Below, piece by piece: positions 8,201-15,880 of a stretch of DNA of 64,000 bases (within the stretch, counting starts at the first letter, position 1; each line of letters opens with the position of its first letter). Location: positions 1 to 64,000 of the forward strand of contig CAZBGQ010000003.1 in NCBI GenBank assembly GCA_964491515.1. The letters run 5' to 3'. The notes beneath the pieces are model-generated. The model saw nothing but the letters and a program-made list of their open reading frames with translations. It ran no database searches and was not told the DNA's origin. Source of the stretch: CAZBGQ01 sp964491515 (GTDB lineage: Bacteria > Patescibacteriota > Gracilibacteria > UBA1369 > UBA12473). The position numbers and the translations under genes are program-made.

Positions 8201-9159
8201 ATAGGCTTAGAGGAGGAACTCCACCCTGAAGGGTCTCCTGAAATATCAAGAGTCCTAATCTCGGCCGGTTCATCTGAACGACAATAGAAAATTTCAGTCG
8301 GAGTATCTTCGTCAAAGCAAAAATTATCTCTAATGTGATGTGTGCTCTCTTTCTTAAGCCAGTTCATTTGAATGGGGGCATTGCTAATACCAGGATCCGT
8401 GCTCTCCTGTTCTCCCACAATTAATCCGTTTCCGCCTGCTATGGCAAAATACGGCGTTCCAGGGATTTCCTTCATGCCATGACTGTGGGGATAAAACATA
8501 GGAAGAACTTTCAATAATTCCTCCGGCCATTGCTTGTCTGACCCTAAGTCAAATCGTCGCCACGACTGAGGAGCCTGAGGCGTCCCGCTATTATTTGTGG
8601 TTTGATATACGATGAGCTGAGATGGAGCCCCAGAAGAAAAGACAATGTATTTCCCTCCTTCTAACACAGTGACCCTCGGAAATTTTAAATGATGATGAGC
8701 ACCAGTGTCAGGAAGCATCAGTTTATATCCACCTTCTCCACACAATGCAGCGCCATAAGGTTGTAGGTGCTCGGGAAGATTTCCAATACCAAGGCTATTG
8801 CTATGACCCCTAGCAGACAAATAGTCCAAACCCTCATTTTTAACCAGTCGAGTCACTAAATCTAAGTAGTGCATTCTTCCTTTGGCTCCAAAATCTTTCA
8901 CTGGAACACCATCCTGATCAAGGACTATCAAATCGGCACCCCCATCTGGGGCAATTAGGGTATACGTACCCCATGTGGCAGTAGCTTCAATTTTTTGACT
9001 TGGCTTAAGTACCGGCCGCTTAGAAACTCGAAGCTGTGTCAGCTTAAGCTTAGCCATTGCTAACTTAACAGACCGAGGTTGTCCTTCAGTTGATTCGCTT
9101 CCCGTCCTAGAGGACTCATTAGCATCTCTGCCCACCCATCTGTCTAAAAACCCGGCCAT
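5218..9159 (-). CDS. Giant MoxR-like AAA+ ATPase with beta-rich and coiled-coil N-terminal regions
   Basis: This encodes 1313 residues. Residues about 30-400 are rich in beta-strand-like repeats (for example LTLDPSGQFFLFLDGKNRLTVLD), suggesting a beta-propeller. About 430-770 is long amphipathic helix and coiled coil. The C-terminal third is an AAA+ module of the MoxR/CbbQ/NorQ group: Walker A GHAGTGKD near 996-1003, Walker B VMYFNEINAMP near 1061-1070, and sensor 1 MGSMNPGYPGTF near 1107. Two positions are altered: Asp follows the Walker A lysine where Ser or Thr is normal, and Asn replaces the Walker B Asp, although the catalytic Glu is kept. It heads an operon with the transglutaminase-vWA gene. 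By family precedent it would remodel a target recognised through the vWA partner; the target is unknown. Confidence 0.85.
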   Translation of the reverse strand: MAGFLDRWVGRDANESSRTGSESTEGQPRSVKLAMAKLKLTQLRVSKRPVLKPSQKIEATATWGTYTLIAPDGGADLIVLDQDGVPVKDFGAKGRMHYLDLVTRLVKNEGLDYLSARGHSNSLGIGNLPEHLQPYGAALCGEGGYKLMLPDTGAHHHLKFPRVTVLEGGKYIVFSSGAPSQLIVYQTTNNSGTPQAPQSWRRFDLGSDKQWPEELLKVLPMFYPHSHGMKEIPGTPYFAIAGGNGLIVGEQESTDPGISNAPIQMNWLKKESTHHIRDNFCFDEDTPTEIFYCRSDEPAEIRTLDISGDPSGWSSSSKPIPGEYQDIRGLTLDPSGQFFLFLDGKNRLTVLDKETLREVAKFGGVKYFRFTRHGYLQVILKDGRWCTYHVNFDEVAEGLEAKKVAGAIGTLDVGAYFREAGSTAHRRRQQGGPAANILAAYNNIRQEMEGDFKPEVASAATLADLDLVREALTAAKRDLVGRQLDAGIVEYVMAGVEEAIRDKATTLATPEVQAILGRIRGRLQSLAVTTLAEAREDMIQVQRYSPYVNDALQAEIKTMSEDLHDKATDIFRTQASSIEQHVSQILADTQVELEGFDNKPDFDAWHEFSYPKIKSQLRIIADECPVELPGTRKKVIEGRRNLEKLAQKFERIFQEEYVRIREAARERVEESAKRIESDIKSFIQRMMTQSFGGRIEAEDYARTSAMRLMIAHDITALEKKDTTRAKVLSQLLAVKLANAYGEIERRARIGISPTGHQMVLFGNVQFPRWEGHVKRKKDQRIEVLFDVDLQTRGPGVGPSDLYGDITLKVTSPEGKIKMIRLFEFLENEDNYRLGLQEFGLAQREMNSSYIASSDYKKFKKALKEWAGPFSKLKAELKRLRAERVKHYSTRTRCGSRPSPGDATYDQWKLADEKWQEDYKKLVEEYNDFYKENFIMHLRQLDKLSSVDLVEDTNGKGYVPEWQPHWTSDHQTEKMLGQMARTAKMQIDLQEGLLNLKGHAGTGKDVLVKMFCARTNRPYFAFDCSKWTTEFELSEDIVLESKDGASQTVQVPSVVLNAIRTPGAVMYFNEINAMPEQAQIFLHALMDEKRSLTLKTSGGRTIKAHPSVIFMGSMNPGYPGTFDPQFATRSRMISLEVDYPPFRIPAKPSDHLASDRINSSEPLRVARSVDSLTSLTVDPDPDRNEFVKMWNAHVNGDNQGKKPNTTQEFDLNVILALVTFADKFRTDFVLKFEGGRAARNALPVNQPITLREMRRCAYMLSQMSDIAKTQISAAQVAKDLITEFFLSHIDSKEDRGKLEVALKGFTYRKRIGVT

Positions 9160-9189
9160 TCCATAATGATGTCAAAAGATTAAGAATGT

Positions 9190-9218
9190 ACCTTAATCCT
9201 TTTATTCATTTTTGTCAA
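9190..9218 (-). promoter_or_regulatory. Putative sigma70-type promoter of the MoxR/vWA operon
   Basis: Minus-strand TTGACA (9213-9218), 17 bases, TAAGGT (9190-9195). The -35 box lies inside the last codons of the upstream vanW-like gene and is preceded by GGGG, as at several other promoters in this window. The predicted leader before the ATG at 9159 is about 25 bases. Confidence 0.5.
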
Positions 9219-11049
9219 CCCCTACCAACCATTTTTCAGCCCATGCGGTGTAGGGGCTGACGATGGTATCGGTTTCATTTCTTCCGTCAGAATAGGTGGT
9301 GTTGCGGGTCCACGTGGCGGTGAATCCACTGTGTGCGCTGTCGACTTTTTTCTTTTGGCCGGGCGCGAGCTCCGTGGTTTCAGTGATGATGGGTTCGGGA
9401 GCGGAGCGACGATTACTGATATAGGGACCATCCAAAGCGACTTCGCGTCCGTCCTTAGTTCCATAGAATTTGAAGTACGCTTCTTGTCCTTCTTGATAGG
9501 CCTGAATCAGTAGGGGAGTGTCCATGTCATTAAGAAATTTTAAATCAACTTGCGGTGGATACACCGTGGCATCCAATCCATATCCAAGTGGGAATGAATA
9601 ATACGAAACAGCATAAGAATGTGGGTGACGCTCCACAATGGGTAGCCCTCCGAACAGAATTGCGCGGAACAATGTGGAAGAAACCTGACAAATACCACCT
9701 CCATATTCGGGGATGGTTTCTCCTTCTTTAATAACCAACTCCTTGGCATAGCCAGTACTACCATCCACTTCACCTAGAATTTCTCCAAATGAAAATGTCT
9801 CTCCCGGCTCAACCACAATTCCATCGTAGCGACCGATGGCCACACGAATATTGTGTTGTCGATTATATGGTGAGCCCCAATATCCAGAGTATCCTGTGGA
9901 CACCAATTCTGTGATCCCTCGCTCACGCAATGCGTCGTCTACCGTGACTTGCGCCGGTGTTTTTACAAGGGGAATTTCAACGTCAGTAACATCTTTTCTA
10001 AGTGCCATTTCCAAAAGGCGAGTGAGCCGTTCATGACTAACTTCAATCCCATCGGTCGCAGTGCCTTCAAACACGACAGCACCGTCCTTGTCTGTAGAAA
10101 TAATAACGTCTTCCGCCGCAACTTCTAAGTCCGGCGCTAACTCATCGGTAACGTAGGTACCCACCGCATCACCATTCAATCCAATGTCGATCGTAACTTG
10201 CGTGGCCACATTTTCAATAGCGTTCTCTCCCCTCATGGGAATGGCCACGCCCTCAACCATGACCGTTTTTTGAGGAACAAATGTGAGCCAATCTAAATGA
10301 TCGCGCCAATCCAACGTCCATGAATCACCCTCGGCGGTCATGGTGATTGGCTGGGTCAATTTTGACTGAAGATGTGGCTTTGAGGCCTCTAAGGCAGAGG
10401 TGGTTAACGCAGGAACTTTTACTTCTGTCGTGAGCGTCGTAGGCACCGGAGTTAGGGTTTTAATTTGCTCCTCGAATACTGAAGTAAGTGCTGCACGATC
10501 AACCATCCATCCGTCCTGGCCGGCAATGGTCTCAAAAGCGCGCGCGCGACTGTTCCATTGAAGCTGAGGTTCTATTGGTGCGCTTTCTAATTCTGGAATG
10601 ACGTTATTCAACGCTTCCATGAGTGCCCCCCCATCCCACTTGAAATAAATAACCACTTCCTTTTCTCCTAATAACCCACCTTCAAATGACCATGGAGATT
10701 TCTTCGCACTGATTACAGGGATGCTTTGAACGGTGGCCGTTTTATCAAGTTTTAATCCCAGTTCCTCCCATCCAAATGAATACTCATTTTCTTGAAATAT
10801 AAGTGTAGCCTGTGTTTTTTCAAATGCGTCTAATTGCCCGCTCAAATCTTCTTGTACGGTCGTACCATCTTCAAATTCAATCAATGTATCCAACATCATC
10901 GTGTTAGGAGCCACCTTCCCAGCGAATGTCATCTGAAGCCCTAGCGTCCCTACGGCTAAAGTCATCAATAATCCAAAAGCACTCCCATGTATCCAGGAAC
11001 GGAAACGACGGGAGGACGTTTTTTGTGAGCACGCTTTTTTAGCCATCAA
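9202..11049 (-). CDS. VanW-family envelope protein
   Basis: This encodes 615 residues. A basic N-terminus and one hydrophobic segment (about 25-45, FGLLMTLAVGTLGLQMTFAG) form a membrane anchor or uncleaved signal. The middle (about 60-370) contains repeated alpha/beta modules resembling the putative peptidoglycan-binding domain found with VanW proteins. The VanW domain (about 395-540) shows the family's typical strings: PGETFSFGEILG, GGGICQVSSTLFRA and ERHPHSYAVSYY. A basic tail rich in Thr follows. Biochemical function is unsettled in the family; a role in wall modification or surface interaction is inferred. Thirteen bases separate it from the antiporter downstream in the same direction, so co-transcription is plausible. 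A second Met at codon 2 makes the exact start uncertain by one residue. Confidence 0.88.
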   Translation of the reverse strand: MMAKKACSQKTSSRRFRSWIHGSAFGLLMTLAVGTLGLQMTFAGKVAPNTMMLDTLIEFEDGTTVQEDLSGQLDAFEKTQATLIFQENEYSFGWEELGLKLDKTATVQSIPVISAKKSPWSFEGGLLGEKEVVIYFKWDGGALMEALNNVIPELESAPIEPQLQWNSRARAFETIAGQDGWMVDRAALTSVFEEQIKTLTPVPTTLTTEVKVPALTTSALEASKPHLQSKLTQPITMTAEGDSWTLDWRDHLDWLTFVPQKTVMVEGVAIPMRGENAIENVATQVTIDIGLNGDAVGTYVTDELAPDLEVAAEDVIISTDKDGAVVFEGTATDGIEVSHERLTRLLEMALRKDVTDVEIPLVKTPAQVTVDDALRERGITELVSTGYSGYWGSPYNRQHNIRVAIGRYDGIVVEPGETFSFGEILGEVDGSTGYAKELVIKEGETIPEYGGGICQVSSTLFRAILFGGLPIVERHPHSYAVSYYSFPLGYGLDATVYPPQVDLKFLNDMDTPLLIQAYQEGQEAYFKFYGTKDGREVALDGPYISNRRSAPEPIITETTELAPGQKKKVDSAHSGFTATWTRNTTYSDGRNETDTIVSPYTAWAEKWLVGVDKNE

Positions 11050-11062
11050 ATAGAGATGTCAT

Positions 11063-12244
11063 TTACTCGGTATCCAACACTTCCTCCTTCCCGAGTGATT
11101 TAAGTAGGTACTTTAATATAATAGGAGTCATAAGGGTTGTAAAGAATGCCATGAAAACTAAGACAGAGAAAATTGTTTCATCAATCAAACCTAATTCAAG
11201 TCCAATCACAGCCAGGATCAATTCCACTGCTCCACGTCCATTCATACTAAAACCGACTATCATAGATTCCTTTGTTTTCTGCCCGGAAAAATAAGCCATA
11301 CCTCCTGCACCTACAACTTTACCGATAATAGCGGCCGCTGTGATTGCGATTAAAAATGGCAAAGCAACCGGGTCACTAAAAACCCCAAAGTCCACATGGA
11401 ATCCTAAGCTAACAAAAAATATTGGACCCAAGAAACTATAACTTAATCCAAACAAACGATCTTCGATTTTCCTATAAACTTCTGGATGAATGATTTCTTC
11501 TTTTACAAAAAGACCTGCTAGATAGGCACCCAAAATATAATGAAGCCCAATCTGTTCAGCAAACACCCCAAAGGCCAAGGCAATAATAAGGGTGAACGTG
11601 AATGCTTTGTATCCTTTATCGGAAAAAATCTTATTGAAAACCGGAATGAATTTGGTGCCAGCCAAAATCACACCGCCGAAGAAGAGCACCACTTTTCCGA
11701 CAAGCCATAAAATCTCCAAGGGAGCAATAACACCACCACCAGCAACAATCCCGAGAATAATAGACAGTAAAAGAAATGCAACAATATCATCAATGATCGC
11801 TGCGCCCATGACTAGATGAGCGATTTTGGATTTACTGAATTTGAAATCTTTGAAAATCTTTGTGGTGACTGAAATGGCAGTAATGGAAAGTGCCAGGCCA
11901 ATGAATGCCGCCTGAATCCCTGAATATCCAAAATAAATAGCAACCCCATATCCAAGCAGAAGCGGTAATACTACACCTCCAGCTGCAATCGCAACCGAAG
12001 CTTTGGAGGAATGAAGAAGATCTTTTGGATTGGTTTCAAGCCCGGCGTGCAACATCAAAAAGAAGATACCCAACTCTGCAAGAACCCGAATGGTTTCATT
12101 GTCTTGAAATACTCCAAACAAAGCTGGCCCAAAAACAAGCCCAGCAAGAAGCTCGCCCAATAAAATTGGTAACTTCAGGCGGCGGAAAACCATTCCCGTC
12201 CCCCAAACCACAGCCATAATAAGAAATAAACTCTCAATTTCCAT
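11063..12244 (-). CDS. Cation:proton antiporter (CPA2 / Na+-H+ exchanger family)
   Basis: This encodes 393 residues, with about twelve hydrophobic segments covering nearly the whole protein, as in KefB/NapA-type transporters. Family-like strings include LPILLGELLAGLVFGPALFG in the second segment, AAIIDDIVAFLLLS (the paired acidic residues of the ion-binding site, Asp-Asp here) and FSMNGRGAVELILA near the end. No cytoplasmic TrkA-N domain is attached, so it resembles the membrane half alone. It would exchange Na+ or K+ for H+ across the cytoplasmic membrane and contribute to pH and ion homeostasis; ion specificity cannot be told from sequence. It lies 9 bases after the YtxH-like gene. Confidence 0.88.
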   Translation of the reverse strand: MEIESLFLIMAVVWGTGMVFRRLKLPILLGELLAGLVFGPALFGVFQDNETIRVLAELGIFFLMLHAGLETNPKDLLHSSKASVAIAAGGVVLPLLLGYGVAIYFGYSGIQAAFIGLALSITAISVTTKIFKDFKFSKSKIAHLVMGAAIIDDIVAFLLLSIILGIVAGGGVIAPLEILWLVGKVVLFFGGVILAGTKFIPVFNKIFSDKGYKAFTFTLIIALAFGVFAEQIGLHYILGAYLAGLFVKEEIIHPEVYRKIEDRLFGLSYSFLGPIFFVSLGFHVDFGVFSDPVALPFLIAITAAAIIGKVVGAGGMAYFSGQKTKESMIVGFSMNGRGAVELILAVIGLELGLIDETIFSVLVFMAFFTTLMTPIILKYLLKSLGKEEVLDTE

Positions 12245-12253
12245 GATATATTT

Positions 12254-12631
12254 TTATTCTTGTAAGTGATCAAAAGTATTTTCTTTCTCGCTTTCCAATG
12301 GAATCTTTTTCATTGAATGGTGCTCTCTATTTTCATCAGCAGCCGGACTTACTTTTTTCTTCCGACCAAATATGAAATTTTTCACCAGCGATCCTACGCC
12401 CACCACTGTTTCTTTTGTGAGCTTCTTTATTTCATTTATTTCTTCCTTAGGAATCAGTTCATCACGATTTTTATACTTATCTTTGATGTATTGACGTGTA
12501 GCTTCGCCCTTTTTAGGAGCAACAGTCATACCTATTACCGACCCAATAGCAGTGCCGATAATGGCACCCATGACAAGTTTGTCCATAGTCCCTTTTTTCT
12601 TTGCTTCTTCCTTTTTTTTGCGTCCGAACAT
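12254..12631 (-). CDS. YtxH-like small membrane protein
   Basis: This encodes 125 residues. A basic start (MFGRKKKEEAKKK) is followed by one glycine-rich hydrophobic segment, LVMGAIIGTAIGSVIGMTVA, then PKKGEATRQYIKDKYKNRDE. This glycine-zipper segment plus APKKGEETR-like string is the signature of YtxH-type proteins. The rest is charged and probably cytoplasmic. Function in the family is poorly known, often linked to envelope stress. It sits directly upstream of the antiporter in the same direction. Confidence 0.75.
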   Translation of the reverse strand: MFGRKKKEEAKKKGTMDKLVMGAIIGTAIGSVIGMTVAPKKGEATRQYIKDKYKNRDELIPKEEINEIKKLTKETVVGVGSLVKNFIFGRKKKVSPAADENREHHSMKKIPLESEKENTFDHLQE

Positions 12632-12696
12632 GAGAAAATTCGATTAAAGATTGCTAAATGATCTTAGCAAAAATTACAAACTAAGCCAAGAAATCT

Positions 12697-14250
12697 CTAG
12701 CTTATAGGTCCTTTTCCTTTCCCAGCCATAGCTCTCCACTCTTGGCGACGAATCACGTTGACTTTAACATTACCTGGATAAGTAAGTTCAGCTTCAATTT
12801 TATCAGCAATATTATGGGCAAGACCGGTGAGATCTCCATCCTTAATTTCACCAGGATGAACTAAGATCCTAACTTCACGTCCAGCAGAAATAGCGAATGT
12901 TTTTTTAATACCAGGGAATGACCCAGCTGTGGATTCAAGCGCTCGAATACGCTCGAGATAACGCTCCAAAGATTCAAGCCGAGCGCCCGGCCGACTGGCT
13001 GACAATGCGTCCGCTGCCATAATAATTTTAGCCTCAAGGCTACGTGCTGGCTCTCCTTCGTGATGAGCCCAGGATGCATGAACGATCTCTTCGCTGTAGT
13101 TAAATTCTTCAAGAATATCTTTAGTGATGTAGTCATGGCCTTTATCACTTTCTTCGGAAAGAGATTTCCCAATATCATGATAAAATCCTGCGACGCGCGC
13201 AACCTCAATGTCAGCACCTATCTCAGCAGCAAGAAGTGCGGAAAACAGGCCAACTTCAATACAGTGACGCAAAGCATTCTGCCCATAACTAGTACGGAAA
13301 TGTAATCGCCCCAAATGTTTCATAATCCCTTCGGGAACATCCTTAAGCCCAACGATTTTTATCGATTCTTGTGCTTTAGCACGCATGATGTTTCTGACTT
13401 TTTTCTTAGCCTCCTCCAATGCAATATCAATATCTTTTGGGCCAAATGGTTTGCGCTTTTTTTGTAAAATCTCTATCGCGTGCTTCACTACTTGCCTCAA
13501 AAGCAACTTACCGCCACCTACAGTAATAGTTTTAGGATAGTCATTGAAAATGATTTCAATCTCTTCAAACTTACTCTCTAGATGCAAAATGTTTTCACCA
13601 TTTTTACCAACAAGATGAGATTTAAACTTTTCATTTTTCACTTCTACTAAGCTTCCATTTCTATCGACTGAACTTTTATCAGAATACCGTTGCAAAGCAG
13701 CCACCAAAATGTTTTGAGCAATTTTAACAATATCTTCTTCCGTTTCTATCCGTCGCTTATTGACGAATCGTTCTCTTCGCCCATCCACTTCGTGATAGAG
13801 CTGAGCCTTAAGGTTCTCGATAGTTTTCTCTTTGGACTCCCCTGTGGTTTCAAGCAAAATGTCTATCATAGACGCATTGCTATTCTTCATTTCTTCTTTC
13901 ATGGACTTGATCTCTTCCTTGACCTCATTAATGGTTTTATCTATTTGCCCATTTTGACTGAGCTTGTCATTGACGTGTTTTTCCTTAATATCAAGAGACC
14001 CTTGAAGACGTTCTACGTGAGCCTCCATACGTTGATTTTCTAGCTGAGCTTCTTCTTTAATACGGCTTAAGTCGCCTTTGGCATCATGCTCAATTTTTTC
14101 CGCCTCCTTTTCACTTTTATGTAAAAGCTTAGAAATTTCTTTCTTCGTTTTTTCCTTAGAACCGGTTCCTCCACCTTTAAACAAGACAGAGCTCGCGCCT
14201 GCACCTGCCAGCGCACCGAATACCAATATAAGGACTTGAAGTGTCGTCAT
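12697..14250 (-). CDS. rny: Ribonuclease Y
   Basis: This encodes 517 residues, the family's usual length. The N-terminal membrane anchor (about 1-25) is followed by a long coiled coil (about 30-150). A KH domain lies around 205-270, with the loop reading HLVGKNGENI where GREGRNI is usual. The HD phosphohydrolase domain (about 330-430) shows the His of LRHCIEVG, the His-Asp pair FYHDIGKS and the later ASWAHHEG. It is an endoribonuclease that starts decay and processing of mRNAs at the membrane in bacteria lacking RNase E; RNase J is also present here (44851-46794). The gene follows iscS by 30 bases on the same strand. Confidence 0.95.
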   Translation of the reverse strand: MTTLQVLILVFGALAGAGASSVLFKGGGTGSKEKTKKEISKLLHKSEKEAEKIEHDAKGDLSRIKEEAQLENQRMEAHVERLQGSLDIKEKHVNDKLSQNGQIDKTINEVKEEIKSMKEEMKNSNASMIDILLETTGESKEKTIENLKAQLYHEVDGRRERFVNKRRIETEEDIVKIAQNILVAALQRYSDKSSVDRNGSLVEVKNEKFKSHLVGKNGENILHLESKFEEIEIIFNDYPKTITVGGGKLLLRQVVKHAIEILQKKRKPFGPKDIDIALEEAKKKVRNIMRAKAQESIKIVGLKDVPEGIMKHLGRLHFRTSYGQNALRHCIEVGLFSALLAAEIGADIEVARVAGFYHDIGKSLSEESDKGHDYITKDILEEFNYSEEIVHASWAHHEGEPARSLEAKIIMAADALSASRPGARLESLERYLERIRALESTAGSFPGIKKTFAISAGREVRILVHPGEIKDGDLTGLAHNIADKIEAELTYPGNVKVNVIRRQEWRAMAGKGKGPIS

Positions 14251-14280
14251 AGTGAACGCAGTGTAGAGGAAAAATTTGAT

Positions 14281-15465
14281 TTAGTACACGCCTGATTCGC
14301 TTCGGATATCTTTAACTGCATCAATAAACATATTTTCAACATTTTCTAATTCTTCCTCAGTCGTCGAATGCCCCAATGAAAACCGCACCGCGGTGCGTGC
14401 TTCCTGCTTAGAAAACCCCATTGCCAACAGTACGTGCGAAGGTTCTGCATTGCCGGCCGTACAGGCCGATCCTGCCGAGGCATAAATACCCTCCATATCA
14501 AGCCTCATGAGCAAAATTTCACTTTCTACTCCCTTTATCATAAAACTAATATTGTTGGGGAGTCTGTCGGATGTGTGACCGGTTAGCTGGATATCTGGGA
14601 GCAATTCCAAAGCCTTCTCAATGAATTTGTCGCGCATACAGGTAAGTCGTTTGTTTTCATTTTCTCTCTCGGCTTGAGCCAATTCCAATGCTTTTGCTAA
14701 GCCTATAATTCCGGGCACATTGAGCGTGCCGGATCGGCGCCCATGCTCATGCCCACCTCCGCAAACTTGAGGTTCAAGCTTAATTCCTTCGCGCACATAA
14801 AGAAGCCCAATTCCTTTGGGGCCATAAATTTTACTTCCGTTGAGTGTGAGTAAGTCCACTCCCAAATCTCTTACATTCAGACTAAGAACGCCCGCGGCCT
14901 GGCACGCATCGGTGTGCAAGAAAGGGGGCTGAGTGGGGCCGCGCCCGAGGGCTTTTTTGTGGCGTCGAACAAGTTGCGCGGCCTTTGAAATGGGCTGAAT
15001 GGTGCCCACCTCATTATTAGCCAACATCAAACTAATAAAAATAGTTTCCGGAGTTAGCGCTTTTTCAAGTTCATCTAACTTAATAATTCCATCCTGATCA
15101 GCACCCACAATAGCGACCTTAAATCCTGCCTTTTCAAGCGTACGAACCGGCTCCAATATCGCTTCGTGTTCTATGGCACTCACTATTACATGCTTACCCT
15201 GATCCTTGTACGCATGAGCCACTCCAAATAACGCTAGATTATCACTTTCCGTCCCCCCTGAAGTAAAAATAAGCTCACGCGGAGACGCTCCGACAAAACC
15301 AGCGATACTTCGGCGAGCACCGTCCACTGCCTGTCTCGCTGCTTGCCCCGCACTGTGTAAACTTGATGGATTCCCAAAAGTTTCAGAAAAATAGGGGGTC
15401 ATTGCCTCCAGAACGCGCGGATCCATCGGAGTGGTCGCGGCGTGGTCTAAATAAATCTTTTTCAC
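14281..15465 (-). CDS. Cysteine desulfurase (NifS/IscS type)
   Basis: This encodes 394 residues. It begins YLDHAATTPMDPRV, the hallmark of the group. It also has the IEHEAIL histidine region, HTDACQAAG around the PLP-contacting Asp, the PLP-binding lysine in LNGSKIYGPKG, and the catalytic cysteine in AGSACTAG. It takes sulfur from L-cysteine as a protein persulfide for Fe-S clusters and thiolated tRNA. No scaffold gene (iscU/sufU) or tRNA thiolase is in the window. QueG in this window is a 4Fe-4S protein that would need such supply. It follows the hibernation-factor gene by 12 bases and precedes rny, so the three are probably one transcript. Confidence 0.93.
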   Translation of the reverse strand: MKKIYLDHAATTPMDPRVLEAMTPYFSETFGNPSSLHSAGQAARQAVDGARRSIAGFVGASPRELIFTSGGTESDNLALFGVAHAYKDQGKHVIVSAIEHEAILEPVRTLEKAGFKVAIVGADQDGIIKLDELEKALTPETIFISLMLANNEVGTIQPISKAAQLVRRHKKALGRGPTQPPFLHTDACQAAGVLSLNVRDLGVDLLTLNGSKIYGPKGIGLLYVREGIKLEPQVCGGGHEHGRRSGTLNVPGIIGLAKALELAQAERENENKRLTCMRDKFIEKALELLPDIQLTGHTSDRLPNNISFMIKGVESEILLMRLDMEGIYASAGSACTAGNAEPSHVLLAMGFSKQEARTAVRFSLGHSTTEEELENVENMFIDAVKDIRSESGVY

Positions 15466-15477
15466 GGTTATCGACAG

Positions 15478-15813
15478 TTATGCTGCATGCTGATGTTCGT
15501 GGTGCATTTTTTCAAGCGCCTTTTTCATCTGATCGATTAGTTTGCTTTTTGCAAAATCAATGGCCTTCAGCAAATCACGACTGTCTTCACTTGAGTGCAA
15601 AGCTTTGTGCGTTGCCTTAGGCAACTCCATGACCATTTCTACTTTAAACGCATCATTCTGAGGAAACTTTTCCACTGTTACATTTAACTTCACCGCATCT
15701 TCATCAAATTCCCCCAAAAATTGTTCAAACTTAGCCAGTTTCTTATCAAGGTGATTCAAGAACATTTCCTTCTCTGGATCCGTGAGTTTTTTAGTGAAAG
15801 TGTGAACCTGCAT
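15478..15813 (-). CDS. Ribosome hibernation factor, HPF/RaiA family (short form)
   Basis: This encodes 111 residues with the beta-alpha-beta-beta-beta-alpha pattern of the S30AE family: a first helix (DPEKEMFLNHLDKKLAKFEQFL), strands LNVTVEKF and FKVEMVMELP, then a basic helix (AIDFAKSKLIDQMKKALEKM). It lacks the C-terminal dimerisation domain of long HPF. It would bind the decoding centre of 30S subunits and hold idle ribosomes. The His-rich tail (MHHEHQHAA) is a local oddity. It heads the iscS-rny transcript. Confidence 0.82.
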   Translation of the reverse strand: MQVHTFTKKLTDPEKEMFLNHLDKKLAKFEQFLGEFDEDAVKLNVTVEKFPQNDAFKVEMVMELPKATHKALHSSEDSRDLLKAIDFAKSKLIDQMKKALEKMHHEHQHAA

Positions 15814-15880
15814 AGATATAAATTATGTATAAAAAGGCTAATTTAATTATAGCTCTTTCTACTTGGAAGTCCACAAAACT

